From Dactylorhiza incarnata (taxonomy: Eukaryota; Streptophyta; Magnoliopsida; Asparagales; Orchidaceae), in the NCBI GenBank assembly GCA_033032865.1, contig JAWHQI010000019.1, forward strand, positions 15,418,001-15,482,000: 64,000 bases of DNA, given 5' to 3'. The notes beneath the pieces are model-generated. The model saw only the letters and a program-made list of their open reading frames with translations. It was not told the DNA's origin and made no database searches. This document shows positions 31,111-43,101 of this stretch, piece by piece (positions within the stretch are counted from its first letter, which is position 1; each line of letters begins with the position of its first letter). The position numbers and the translations under genes are program-made.

Positions 31111-32996
31111 TCTTTCTCCCTGTGTGCGAGCTATTCGAAGCCTTGTTATCTTCTTTTGTCTTGCTGCTTTTTCGGTCTTTTGTGGAGTCGCTTGAACTCC
31201 TTCTCTTTTGTTAATTGTAATAATAACATTTTGCTTTTGGATGCTCCTCCGGGCATAGTTTTATGAATTCAGCATATTTTGCTTCCTTTATCTTGTGTGC
31301 GAGTGCTTAATTTTAATTGTAGGAACAGGTTCACTTTCATGGGTGATAACCCAGATTTCTTAATTTTTTAGTGCTCTCGCATGTCTAGTTCAGTTTTTAC
31401 TATTTTTGCTGTTTCTAGTGTGTCACTTTCAGGTGGGTCTTTGTTCCTTGTGATGGCGGATGCTGCGGACTGCTTTTGATTGTAAACGCCAATCGTCTGG
31501 TATGCTCAATTCTGAGCATTGGGTAACACTTCCTCCCCTCTTTTTGCTTCAAATTTCTAGATATATTGTTTAGCTTAAGTCTGGGGGAGCGTATGTTGTC
31601 ACCCACTGTGCACGAGTTGCACTGCATACTAGAAGGTTGTTTCTTATTTATTCCAGTCATTATCATTGTTTTCATGCTTCACACACCACTTCACCCACTT
31701 GAGTGCGTGCTTATCTTTTTTGTCGTTGTTCCGTTTAAACTATTTTGGTCGGAATGTGAAATAGATTGTTAATGTAGGAATTATTATTTGGAGTGCGATG
31801 TTGACTCATGTAGTGTTCTAGTCACTTCGCATGTTATGGTAGAATTTGAGTAGAACTAGATTTTCTTTATGCATCTAATTTATGTTTAGTATTTCTGCGT
31901 AAATTTAGATTTAATATACTCAAGTGGTGAATTTGTATGGAATTGACGATAACCCGATGTTGTGTGTGTGCGATTACTAGTCGTGTGTTGCTCGAGTTGG
32001 GAGGAAGGTTTACCTTTCTTGTGGGCTAAGAACTTGCCCCAAGCGACTCTCGAAGCATGGGTGAGAGCGACTCGTCGAGTTAAACATGATGTAGGCCACC
32101 CTTTGGCTAGTTTGAGCTTTGTTATTCCATGTCCATTTCATTTGCCGTTGCAAGCCAAATTTGTGCCTACCAATCCTTTGTTCAGCTCCTCTTCATCCAC
32201 CAAAGCCTGAAGCCTATCCTACACCCGCAACCAAATTGTTTTTAACTGCGCTCATAATTCTCAACTTGTGTGGTGTGTGGAATCATTGTGTTATGAAGGG
32301 AAAATAAAGTCTATCTGCTGATTTTGAACCAACCGGAGGATATATAAAAGAAGTAAAAGATGTTAAAAGAAAAAAAGAGTATTTTGGAAAAAATCCTTCC
32401 GAGTTAAACAGAAAATCTGTTGGTATTTGTGAAGTAGGCCGTGTGCACACCTGGTTTTCATGATAAGTCTAGGGGTGTGTCACACGAGCATAGTTTGTTG
32501 ATCTTGTGTGGTGCAGCGTTCCGTTAGCTCACTTGGGTTGCGTAGCCGCCGTGTTTAACTTTGAATATCATACCGTAACCTAAGCCCCGTTTTAATCCTA
32601 TAAGTCCTACTGATTTGACTTGCGAGAGTGCTAGCGCCGTGGAGAGAGTGTGACCGGGCAAGCGTATGGTTCACGACGTTGATGGATTTCAGCGGAGTTA
32701 TTCCTAAGCCCCGATCTTTTGCAACACCCGCCTCAGTATCTTGTCACTTTCACACCGGGCATGATCGTCAAATTCTTCATAATTCTCCAACTGAGTATAA
32801 CTAAATCTTTACTTACACCTTAATACTCATGTAAATTAGTTAGCATAGTTAGAATCTCCTTCTACTAAATTCTCTACTTGCATGCGTATGTTACTTCGCA
32901 CCGTACTCCTTTGTGTAATTCTCTATGTTAATTATCGTTTTCACGCTCCGCCGGATTCGTTTGCTCGGGACGCGCAAACAGTTAAGTCTGGGGGTG
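31111..32996 (+). other. 3' non-coding part of element B with conserved blocks
   Basis: No gene is visible. The hairpin ATGCTCA, loop ATTC, TGAGCAT lies at 31502-31519, and an internal AAGTCTGGGGGAG tract at 31577-31589. A GCGATGTTGACTCATGTAGTG block is near 31796 and a GTGGGCTAAGAACTTGCCCC block near 32021; D shares both. The polypurine tract ends at 32996. Confidence 0.8.
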
Positions 32997-34582
32997 TGAT
33001 GAGTCCTGATCATATACACATTTATGGACTCATCCGGGCCGTTATTTAGTCAATTCTCCGCACTTTAGCCTTGTTATAGTTTATATTTGATAATCCACGC
33101 TAGGTGCACATCTAGGCCCACTTTGGTGTGATTTTCGTGCTTATTGTAATTAGTAGTATTCATGTGTTGTTAAGTGCCACTTTCAGTGGCTAGATCTGTG
33201 GTTGTGCGGGAATAGGAGTCGTGCAAGTGTTCCCGGTGCAATTCTGCACAGGAACACTGCGCACGATCGTCGGTTCTATTGCGCACGACCACTGGTCGTG
33301 CGCCACTGATCGTGTGCACTTAACCCTTTTTCACGAGTTCTGTTTGGTGCAGTGCGCACGACCACCAGCGCCAGTGCGCACGACCACCGGTCGTGCGCCA
33401 CTGCTCGTGCGCACTTAGCATTAAAATTCTGAGTTCTGTTTGCTGTATTGCGCACGACCACCGGTCGTGCGCCACTGGTCGTGCGAACATTTTATTTTAT
33501 AAATTTTGTATCTTGCAGGTTCCACCCAGACAGGCGCACGATCACAGGATTCTAGTGCGCACGACCACTGGTCGTGCGCCAATAACCGTGCACACTGTTT
33601 AATTCAGCGCCTATATAATGACCTGTTCGTGAATTAGGTCGGGGATTACGTCTTTTGGCTCCGTTCAGTCCGCCGTTTTCGCCATTTTCAGAGGGTTTTC
33701 ACCCCCTAGGCCTCCTCCATCATCCAAGGACTTAAAGGAAGGGATCCTACACTCATCTTCATCGCTAACGAAGAGGCTCTTCGCATTAGACGTGGCCGGA
33801 TGGTAAATCGCTGGAGATGACGGGTCCATTGGGAGGTGTGACAGCCCTCCTCTACCCCGGACGCAGTTGGGACCGAGCTAGGACGCGGATTGACAACCCG
33901 GTGCTTCCTACCGTGAATCTACAACGAGACTCTGAATTCGGTCGTATCTCTTGCCTTTTTCTTCTACTTAAGTGGTTGTATTTGTTTGTACTCTCTTTAT
34001 CTTGATGATGAACGCTATGAACTATGTTAGTATTGTTAATTTCATGTATATGAAATCATTTTGTTCATTTGTGTTAATGAGGTGCACCCCCATCGATTTT
34101 CCGCTCCACTACCGTGTTCGGTGCCGCACTAGCAATTGCTAGTGGCGTGCTTGTCGATGAGGTGCTTGCGACCCTCAATCCGTAAGCCTACTCGCCCATC
34201 CGGCCACCGAAGCGTGGCATCGCGGCCCGTATTCCACTCGCCTAACGAAGCAGCGCGCTCAAGGCCTGCATAGCTCGTTCCCGTTAGCCTTCTCGTCCAT
34301 CCGCCCTTTCGACGCAGCGCGCTCAAGGCCTGCCTAGTTTCCATCCCGCCGATCGAAGCATTGCATAGCGGCATTGCATAGGAGTAGGCGTAGTATTTAC
34401 TTTTGTTTGCAAACCTCAAAGCCCCTTTCGTTCGCATTCCACCTACCGCAGGACTTCGATCTCAAGTCTTCCTCGATAATAAACTCCACCTTACTGTGTT
34501 CCTCAAGAGACCGACACTCGGGAATTCTATTCCCAAAATTTATTACTTGCGCGACCGGTGCACTTGCCGAATCATCGCATCA
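32997..34582 (+). repeat. 3' LTR of element B
   Basis: Near-identical to the 5' LTR but lacks about 22 bp between two GCGCACGACCA copies (near 33452). TATA box TATATAAT at about 33612-33619. Followed by the target duplication gttat. Confidence 0.95.
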
Positions 34583-34696
34583 GTTATAAATCCACCCCCT
34601 TAAAAGAATTTCGTCCTCGAAATTTAAGGCGTTAACGAAAGCACAACTAACACACATACCTGAAACAAACAGTTCCGAAAAGTCATCCCACATTGC

Positions 34697-36043
34697 TTAC
34701 TCGCGTTCCCACGAGAACTCGTCTTGTCCGCAATTATCCCAACGCACTTTCACCAGCTTAAGCTCTTTGTTCCGCAACCGCCGGACTTCAGAATTCTCCA
34801 CGCAAACCGGACGAACTATCGTCCTCAGATCTTCGGTTACGGGAATTATCGAGGACTCAAAAACATCTTCCGGCTCAACCAACACTTTCCTCAGCACCGA
34901 AACATGAAATACATCATGTAATCTGCTTAGCTCTGCGGACAAAGCTAACCGATAGGCCGCTTCGCCTATGCGCTCCATAACCTCAAACAGACCCAAATAC
35001 CTCGTACTCAATTTCTTTAGTCGCCAAATTCGCAAAACGCCTTTGAACGGCTTGATCTTCAAGTAGGCCATGTCACCTTCCACAAATTCTACATTTCTGT
35101 GGCGCGCATTAAAATACTTTGCCTGCCGATCCTGAGAAACCTTCATGCGCTCCCGGATCGTTCGCACGAACTCACAAGCGTCTGGCACCACTTCTTTTCC
35201 TAATAGCTGGGTGTCTCCCGTCTCTATCCAAGACATCGGCGTTCGACACCGCCTTCCATACAAAGCCTCGTATGGCACCATTTTGATGTTCGCCTGGAAA
35301 CTATAATTGTAGGCAAACTCCACCATGAAGAGGTGGTCTTCCCAACTTTTACCAAAATCGAGAGCACACATCCTCAACATGTCCTCCAACGTACGATTTG
35401 TTCTCTCCGTTTGGCCATCGGTCTGCGGATGAAACGCAGCACTAAAATTCAATTTTGTGCCCAAACTTTGCTGCACTAACCTCCAGTCCTTGGACGTGAA
35501 TCGCCCATCACGATCACTAATGATGCTCTTTGGAATTCCTTGCAACCACACGATGTTTTGAATATAAAGCTCCACGAGCTTCTCAATGCTATCGTCCTTC
35601 TGATATGGAACGTAGTGGGCTACCTTTGTCGGGCGATTCACAATCACCCAAATCGCATCGTTACCTTGCCACGATCGAGGCAAACCAGGCACAAAATCCA
35701 TGGAGATGTCGTCCAATTTCCACTCAGGGATAGGAAGAGGTTTCAAGAATCCACCCGGCCTTTGGCATTCGTCCTTCACTAAGGCGCACGTCAGACACCG
35801 GTTTACATACAAAGCTACATCCCGCTTCATCCCAGGCCACCAAAAGGATTTCTTCAAATCCAAGTACATCTTCATACTTCCTAGATGAATGGAGTACTTC
35901 GTGAAGTGATCCTCAAACATCAACTCCTCATGGAGTTTGCCAAATCGAGGGACGCACACCCTTCCATTTCTCTTTAAAAGTCCACCGATCAACTCCAAAG
36001 CACGCCTTCGCTTTGCTGAGCTTCCAACACCAAAAGCTGACAC
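34697..36043 (-). pseudogene. Integrase with chromodomain-like tail, Tekay-type pol
   Basis: This 448-residue open stretch is the best-kept part of the element. Order: a degenerate zinc finger (HFTKYSIH and CLTCALVKDECQRP), then the catalytic core with MDFVPGLPRSW (first Asp), ISDRDGRFTSKDW (second Asp) and DGQTERTNRTLEDML (Glu). Next come the GPY-like region and LSRLHDVFHVSVLRK. The end, KVRWDNCGQDEFSWERE, fits the chromodomain-like tail of Tekay/Del chromoviruses. The core triad is present. Upstream (about 36050-36350) the frame is lost through several stops, so no full polyprotein can be made. Chromovirus tails are thought to guide insertion to marked chromatin. Confidence 0.9.
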
Positions 36044-36350
36044 TCCTCGTCTGCCTTGGTTGCCTCTCGGATTCGATCTGCTAGATCACACTGCATCTCG
36101 ATCCAGTTCAGCCGAGCTACGTTGGACTCACCCTTAGCCACACACACAATGCCAAGAGACTCGAACTCTCACACTAATTGCTCGTCATGCGCTTCAATCC
36201 AATTTCCCTGGCCGGAGTACTTTCTACTCAAGGCGTAAGCCACCACGTTGGCCTTGCCCGACGTATACTGAATATCTACATCGTAGTCCCCAAGGAACTA
36301 GACCCACCTACGCTGCCTCATATTAAGATCCTTATGATCTAAAAGATACT

Positions 36351-38010
36351 TCAAGCTTTTGTGTTCGTGAGGATTTCAACCTTCGCACCATACACGTAGT
36401 GCCACCACAACTTCAATGCAAAAATCACCACCACCAACTCGAAGTCGTGGACGGGGTAATTTCTCTCATGAGGCTTTAACTGCCTTGACCCATAAGCTAT
36501 CACGTTGCCGTGTTGCACCAGCACGCAACCCAAACCGCATCCCGACGCATCGCTGAAAATCTGAAACCCTTCAGTCCCACTAGGAAGACTTAGGATTGGA
36601 GCAAACATCAATCTTTCCATCAAGGTCTTGAACGCATGGGCAAACTCCGGTGTCTACACAAACTTCTGGTCCTTTCGGGTAAGAGTGGTGAGGGGCAAAG
36701 CCATTCGCGAAAAGTTCTCAATGAACCTTCTGTAATAACCGACTAGTCCAAGGAAACTCCAGACTTCTGCCACGGTTCTCAGTACAGGCCAATATCCAAT
36801 GTCTTCAATCTTCGCAGGATCCCCAGCCACCCCATCTCCACTAATCACGTGGCCCAAGAATGTCACTTTCCCGATCCAGAACTAGCACTTTGAGAACTTC
36901 ACATAAAGCTGGTTTTCCCTCAAAGTCTCCAACACTAATCTCAGATGAGACTCATGTTCTGCCTTCGACTGCGAATACACTAGGATGTCTTCGATGAACA
37001 CCACCACGAACGAATCTATGTATTGCCGAAACACTTTATTCATCAAATCCATGAACACTAATGGCACGTTCATCAAACCGAACAGCATCACCGAGAACTC
37101 AAAATGACCATACCTCATCCCAAAAGCCGTCTTGGGAATATCCTCTTCTCGAATTTTCAACTGATAGTAGCCCGACTTCAAGTCCAACTTGGAGTACACC
37201 GTCGACCCCACCAACTGATCGAACAAATCATCGATTCACGGAATCGGGTACTGATACTTGATGGTCAACTTATTAAACTCACGATAGTCTATGCACAGCC
37301 GCATACTACCATCCTTTTTCTTAACCAATAACATCGGCGCACTCCACGGCGAGGAGCTAGGACTAATGTACCCCTGCTCGAGAAACTCTTGCAACTGCAC
37401 CTTTAGCTCGGCCAGTTCCTTTGCTGCCATCCTAAACGGAGGACGCGACACTGACCTTGCACCCGACACCAGCTCAATTGAAAAGTCAATTTCACGCTAA
37501 GGAGGTGCTCCCGGAAGCTCCTCGGGGAACACATCCTCGAATTCCTCCACCACTGGAACTTCTCTGATTGCTAACTTTGTGGAGTGAGTCTCCAACAAAG
37601 CTACAAATGCCGCTCCTCCTTGATTCACCGCACGCACCATTTGCACAGCGGAGATCAGGGAGCAAGCCACTCTGCAAAGGCCCTCGAACTTGACCTTCAC
37701 TCTACCTTCACTCCTTAGGGTCACCACCTTCAACAGGCAGTCAATACTAGCTCGTTGCTCTGCAAGCCAGTCCATCCCTAGGATGATGTCAAATTCGGCT
37801 AATGGTAGAATCGCTGCTACCAACTCGAAGTCACACTCGCAAATCCTCAATGCAATGCGTACTTCCTTCTAGTGGTCATGAAAGAACCATTCGGCATGCG
37901 CACACTAAGCTCCGCCTCTGTCTCGACAGTCTCAACACTGATTCTCAAGAAAAAGATTTATGCGAGAAAAGAGTGATGCTCCCGTGTCGAACAACACTAT
38001 AGAGGGGTAG
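36351..38010 (-). pseudogene. Protease, reverse transcriptase and RNase H of the Tekay-type element, broken
   Basis: In order on the minus strand: protease motif VLFDTGAS (about 38000) and FDIILGMDWL. Then reverse transcriptase: [41 protein letters not shown] and [14 protein letters not shown]. The active-site block reads [12 protein letters not shown], where FIDD is expected. RNase H follows, with [29 protein letters not shown] and [13 protein letters not shown]. Stops lie near 37498, 37234, 36880, 36655 and 36349. The D-to-E change in the catalytic pair would by itself be expected to abolish or cripple the polymerase. The module is the replication engine of the chromovirus. Confidence 0.9.
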
Positions 38011-39248
38011 CCAGAAACTAGCACGATGCCTAACACGCGTATAACAAATATATAAAATCGCAAACAGGTTAAAGCTATTAAATGAAACTCTACAAAAGTT
38101 GCACCGCTCCTTTCGCTGCCTGAGGTTGATGAATCGCTTCCTGCTGCCTGAGGCTGTACAGGAGGGAAGCAACAAGCACTGGACTCTGCCGCTTTCCCTT
38201 TCTCCCCAACACTTGGACCGGAACGCACCGACTGCTCTAGCCTCTGCTCTGGCTCATCTCCACCCTCGAAACAAAACCGAGCTATGTGGCCCACCTTGCC
38301 ACACTTATAGCACATCACTGGTCCCTTGGAACGAAACTCTCCAAAAGTTGCACCGCTCCTTTCGCCAGTCCTAAAAGGACGGGGCTTTTTCTTCTACCAA
38401 CTTCTCTCAGACTTCCCCTGAGACTGAGATGGCTTACTTTCTCCCTGCTTTGCCGCCAAGCCCTTGAGGCGCTGGGTTCGCTCCATATCGTTATCCAAAG
38501 TTCAAGTAGCTTCAACTAACTCATTGAACCCCACATTCTTTAAGGCTATCATAGGTTGCCTTAAATTCTCTCTCACACCCTGATAGAAGAGATTATCCCT
38601 CTCCTCATCATCTGCCATGGTCGTCCTCGCGTAACGACTCAACTGAGTAAACTCCTGCTAGTACTCGTCTACTGTCTTCTCACACTGCACCAAGTGCAAG
38701 AACTACCGCTGAAGGTCTAACCTCGTCGAAGAGGGGAAATAGCGCTTCAGAAAGGCATTCCCAAACTCTTCCATGGACGGGTCATGTCCAAGGAAATGAT
38801 GACCGCTATGATTCACCCACCACAGCTTGGCTTCACCTTCTATCATGAATGCCGCAAACTGGGACTGCTTGTCCCCCGGAGTCTCTGCCGCTTTTAGGAG
38901 TTCTTGAATTCTCGCCAACCAATCCTCGACGTCCATCGGGGTGACCACTCCTTTGAACGTCGGAGGATGGAAACTCATATAGTACTTCATCTGACGATCT
39001 CCTTGCCCAACCGCTGTCTCGGCTAACGGCTCTACCTGCCTTACTTCCACCTCCAGTGTCAAAGTAATCGGAGTAACAGGACTCGCATCCTGCACAACAG
39101 GCATCGCAAACTGCGGCATTGCCGCAGCTTGAGCCTCCACCATCGCCTCCGCTAGCAAACGACAAAAGTCTGCCAGGGACACACCCATATTCACAAGGGC
39201 TAGGGCCATAACACTGCTTGCCGAAGGCTCCTCTTGTCGTCTCGACAT
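37932..39248 (-). pseudogene. Gag of the Tekay-type element, broken
   Basis: The ATG at 39248 (MSRRQEEPSASS) opens 181 residues with FHPPTFKGVVTPMDVEDWL and AAFMIEGEAKLWW, the retrotransposon gag (PF03732-type) core. It stops near 38703 and goes on in the same general frame with further stops. The zinc knuckle CYKCGKVGHIARFC (C-X2-C-X4-H-X4-C) is near 38277-38318. A short duplication around the knuckle (SERSGATF is read at about 38350 and again at 38100) is unusual. The start lies 160 bp after the primer site. Gag would form the particle. Confidence 0.85.
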
Positions 39249-39408
39249 CTTCGCATCGTCGCCACCATCCTATCATAAGCAAGGAAACACGAATCAAACT
39301 CTATTCACAAGACCCGAACGCAAGGACACTCATGGTCCCGCAAGGTACTCCTATGTGGACAACCTCTTAATGCGATTCGAACACGCTAAACCTCAGCAAG
39401 AATGCTAA

Positions 39409-39424
39409 CCTGGCTCTGATACCA
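39409..39424 (-). other. Primer-binding site of the Tekay-type element
   Basis: The minus strand reads TGGTATCAGAGCCAGG, complementary to the 3' end of initiator-Met tRNA, three bases inside the 5' LTR end. Confidence 0.9.
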
Positions 39425-39427
39425 AAT

Positions 39428-40868
39428 TGTAACACCTCCACTGCAATGACTATATAATATAGGTCTGACTGGGAACCCACAACATATAATCGCCACATCT
39501 TTAGTATTAAAAAGTTATATAGATCTAACCATCTCAAAACTCAGAACAAACACAGCGAAAACATTAGATAAACCACAGAAGTTGTCCACATCTACATAAG
39601 ATTACCATGGCCTTAAGGCCTTACAAAACTCAAACTCTAGACAAACAAACAGGGCATATAAAATATCCAAAACATCATCACAGTCCTAAGCTTCCTCGGC
39701 ATGCAAGTCGGAACAAGTAAAGACATCATAGTCAAACAAGAAAACAGGAATAGTGCACTTCATGAAGCTTGGGCCTTCTTAGTCGGCGAGCTAGGTCCAG
39801 CATGTGATCTCTGCCCTGCATCCAAATCACAAAGAGTGGTATAACGAGGGTCATCTTTGGCTGACAAACAATAGTGTAACAACACCCCTCCTCCCCGCCG
39901 TCCTAGTGGACCCCGGGGAACTACATCACCCTGCAAGTCAGCACTTCGTATGCAAATGTAATAAACAATAATAACATAAGATTGGCAGGCATAAGTGTCG
40001 CAAGAATCATCCACATTTCTATGTTATGCAATAAAAGTAAGGGGCATAACAATGCAGCATGTACGTAAACCTTGGTTTCACCCAAGGCACCCTATGGCGT
40101 GTATGCTTCTAACATAACAACATACATCAACATTTCACAACAAACCAGAGGTACTTATCATTTCCCCACAGGCGTGCAAGCCCAAGGCCAAGAACTCCAC
40201 TGAGACCTCACCCCTTACATGGCTCATCTTGCCAATGGGTGCATCAGCATACTTGTTCTTGCCACAATCACTAAGCCAAAAGCCAAGAACTCCACTGAGA
40301 CCTTACCCCTTACATGACTCATCTTGCCAACGGGTGCATTAGCATACTTGTTTTCGTCAGTTAGCCCAAAAGGGGACTTGTCTTGCCGGGACACTCTCCC
40401 CACATGAATCCAAGCATTCACGGGCTAGCCAGCCGACCACAAAGACAAAGTCACGCCTTTACATACACATAAACATTACCCTTTCCAAACCAACGTTCGT
40501 TCTCACACAAAACATAAGGGAAACACCTACGATGTTTTCGCCGTCACAGAATTTCTAGCAAAATCCCTAAAATGCACGTTAAAGAACATCACCGAATCAG
40601 ACAACCGATCACGATTTTGGTTTCACCTACAATGCCTAATCCACTAACGGAGCGAATCTCTAGTGCAAAATCATGTCGGGGATGGACTTAATCAACCCGA
40701 TGATTCTAATTGAACTAAGGCGACCCAAACCCCTCTCATTTGAGAGATCCGGTGCCATAAATTTCAGAAAAGAGAAGGTAAAACCAAAGATGCCATGCAC
40801 GCATCCTAAAACTGGGAGGAGAGATGTTGTTACCCTAAGAGTCCTCTTCCTCGCCATGGATTGGTTGA
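39428..40868 (-). repeat. 5' LTR of the Tekay-type element, truncated
   Basis: Collinear with 24639-26069 of the 3' LTR up to GGTTGA at 40868. Then the sequence changes to element C. About 350 bp that the 3' LTR has at this end are missing. Confidence 0.85.
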
Positions 40869-40870
40869 TA

Positions 40871-43101
40871 ACTAAAGTTTTATGTACATACTTATTGTCC
40901 TAGAGCGTCATCAAACAAGTGATTAATCAAGTGGCTATATCAAACCCAAGACTTCTAAAATTTCTACTATATGTCATGGTTCGCATCTTGAGCGTTTACA
41001 CCAAATCTCAGTTCATTCGGAATAATCATGATAACTTTTTACGGCACAATTATTTTATAACATAATATTGTCAAATCACAGCAAGCCTATATCCAAAAAT
41101 TATGAAATTTAAGAGTGGTGTCCACATTGTCATCAAACATTTATCTACCAATTCCAAACAACTTCCGATAAACAAAACAAGGTAAATCACCAAAATACTA
41201 TGAATCTGTACGCCTACCTCGCTGCGCACTAAACAAATTATTTACCAATAACTAATATAAACTACACTGATCTAAGTGTTGATCGAACAACGTCCGGTCA
41301 TCTTCTTCCTCCAACCAGGGGCTGTGAATAGCCCGACCTGCAGTCTAGTAAAAACTCTCACCTCAGCAATCTAATGTCTCGTCTGACCAACCAACACCAC
41401 CGCCCCTTTCTCGTATATGAGGTGCATCGACAGGCAGCGAATCGGTGATCGGAGGTGACCGGAATAAATAATCAGAACACAAATTTCAGCCATCCCTCCA
41501 TGACTTGCTCTCAAATCAACTCAATTGAGTTCGACATCGCGCCTAGTTTTATCTAAGAAACTAGTACCAAGGGAGAGGGGAGGAAGCTCACTGAGTGTCC
41601 ATGCATGCTACCCAATAGCCGTGTATGCGGAGTTTGTGTGTCATTCCCGGCACTGGATCTCGCCAGATCGGATCTCGTCGATCGTCGCTGAAGTGGTGTC
41701 GACCTCTTTGAATGGTCTATTTTGGCTTGGAGAGCGAGGTCGAGTTGCTGAAATATAGCGAACACATCCAGATCTGGAGTTCTCGAGCTGTTTGGAGATG
41801 CAACTCGGATAAGGGATGAAGCTTCTCAGATCGGGAGTGGTTTCGACCTTTGCAGTATGGGATGGAGAATCATATGCTGCTCTGTTTTGAAAAGATGAAG
41901 AGGAGGGGAGCTCAAATAGAGAGGTGGTTTGGCTGTAAAGGGTCGGTCGACCTTGGACATGACATCCACTCGATAGCTCGCCGGAGATGAGAGGACGACC
42001 GGAGATCGAAGAGAGATCTGTAGGGAGATGGATCTGGGAGTTCGTCGGCTGCTGTTCAGGAGGTAGCTACCGTGAATATCTGGAGACGAGGGAGGAGACT
42101 CTCGGAGATGATGGTGGTTTCTTGTCGGAGCTCTCGCCGGAGTTGGACTCGCCGGAGGTGTGGAAGGAGAGCTCGCCGGAGGAAGAAGGAAGAGTTATCA
42201 TCATCGAAGAGGGAGAGATCGAGCTGGAGGGGACATGACGGCGCAGCTGGGAGGAGGGTTTGGTGATTCCTCTAACCTATGTCCCGTAACTTATATATAT
42301 ATATTAATATGTATATAATTATGTTAATAATATAAATAATAATAACAATATTAAGTTTTTTTGCATTCAAATGCTCGCATGTCACTCTAGGGAACTCATA
42401 ATTTGTCCCAAACGTACTCGTTTCGACCGTCTCGCTAACACACATCCACCGGGACGATCCGAGACCAATTCCTAGTTCGTTTGCTCATTTTATGTTTGTC
42501 GGAGCGTTTACGACCCAATTTTTGCGTCACATCAAAACTCGTCGAACGACGTCAGAATTTTAAACTGATGACACTGTTGGACTCGTATTATTATTACGAG
42601 TCCAACAAAACTGACTGAGGTCAATTTCGAAGCCATTTGCTCAATTTCCACTTTTTTGGGCAAATACGCTATTTGCAAACCATATTATGATTTCGTCGTT
42701 TCTCATCAGAGTCAAGCACGAGCAATTTTGTTGAACTCATATAGGTGTCACGAGTCTAACAAAATTGACTGAGGTGAATTCCAAGGTCGCTTGCTGCATA
42801 TCACCTTTTTGAATAAATACGTTATTTGAAAACAATGGCATTTGAGCTAACGTACACACTATAATTCCTTTAAGGCAACACGCTTCCTTTGAGTTTTATT
42901 GCTCAAATTATGCTCTCCGGATGGCTTGGATCCCGATTCCGCAAACATCGGGACAAAGAATATAAATGGTACTCAATGCATTCGTCGAGTGCACTTCTCC
43001 GGCTTAGGTGCAAGCCTGGCCCTCAGTACACCCCGAGCTCGAGTCAACTCGCTTGACTCAAAAACACGTACAAGGGGTCTAGCTCGAATCAGGATGTTAC
43101 A
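40871..43101 (-). repeat. 3' LTR of element C, truncated
   Basis: About 2.23 kb, matching 49452-51593 closely. The remaining ~2.3 kb that the 5' LTR has (47130-49450) are absent. U3 contains a hairpin (42577-42605), and TATA-rich DNA lies at 42290-42310. Confidence 0.85.
42285..42605 (-). promoter_or_regulatory. Hairpin and TATA region in the element C LTR
   Basis: Arms TTGGACTCGTA (42577-42587) and TACGAGTCCAA (42595-42605) pair perfectly around a 7-base loop. On the minus strand TATA-rich DNA follows at about 42290-42310. Diverged copies of the hairpin surroundings lie at 42597 and 42751. The 5' LTR has the same hairpin near 51070-51098. Confidence 0.65.

Larger units (their letters stand above)
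26421..34582 (+). mobile_element. Element B: non-autonomous Athila-like retrotransposon with env-like ORF
   Basis: LTRs lie at 26421-28027 and 32997-34582, with the target site gttat duplicated at 26416-26420 and 34583-34587. The tRNA-Asp primer site is at 28034 and the polypurine tract AAGTCTGGGGGTG ends at 32996. The interior holds a zinc-knuckle frame (28282-29403), an internal promoter-like module (29611-29690) and an Athila ORF-1/env-like frame (29841-31110). It has no pol. The LTRs are nearly identical by eye, so this is the youngest complete element in the window. Confidence 0.95.
24639..40868 (-). mobile_element. Tekay/Del-type chromovirus, nearly complete, carrying element B
   Basis: Read on the minus strand: partial 5' LTR (40868-39428), primer site (39424-39409), gag, protease, reverse transcriptase, RNase H, integrase with a chromodomain-like tail, polypurine tract (34612-34589, ACGAAATTCTTTTAAGGGGG) and 3' LTR (34588, then 26420-24639). 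Element B is inserted in the first bases of the 3' LTR. All coding parts carry stops. The 5' LTR stops at 40868, where the related 3' LTR sequence continues, so about 350 bp are missing there. Confidence 0.9.

Noticed and set aside
41987..42238. Plus-strand frame starting MRGRPEIEERSVG
   Set aside because: It lies in the LTR of element C and recurs with an internal deletion at 50556-50786. It is GC-rich leader sequence, not a gene.
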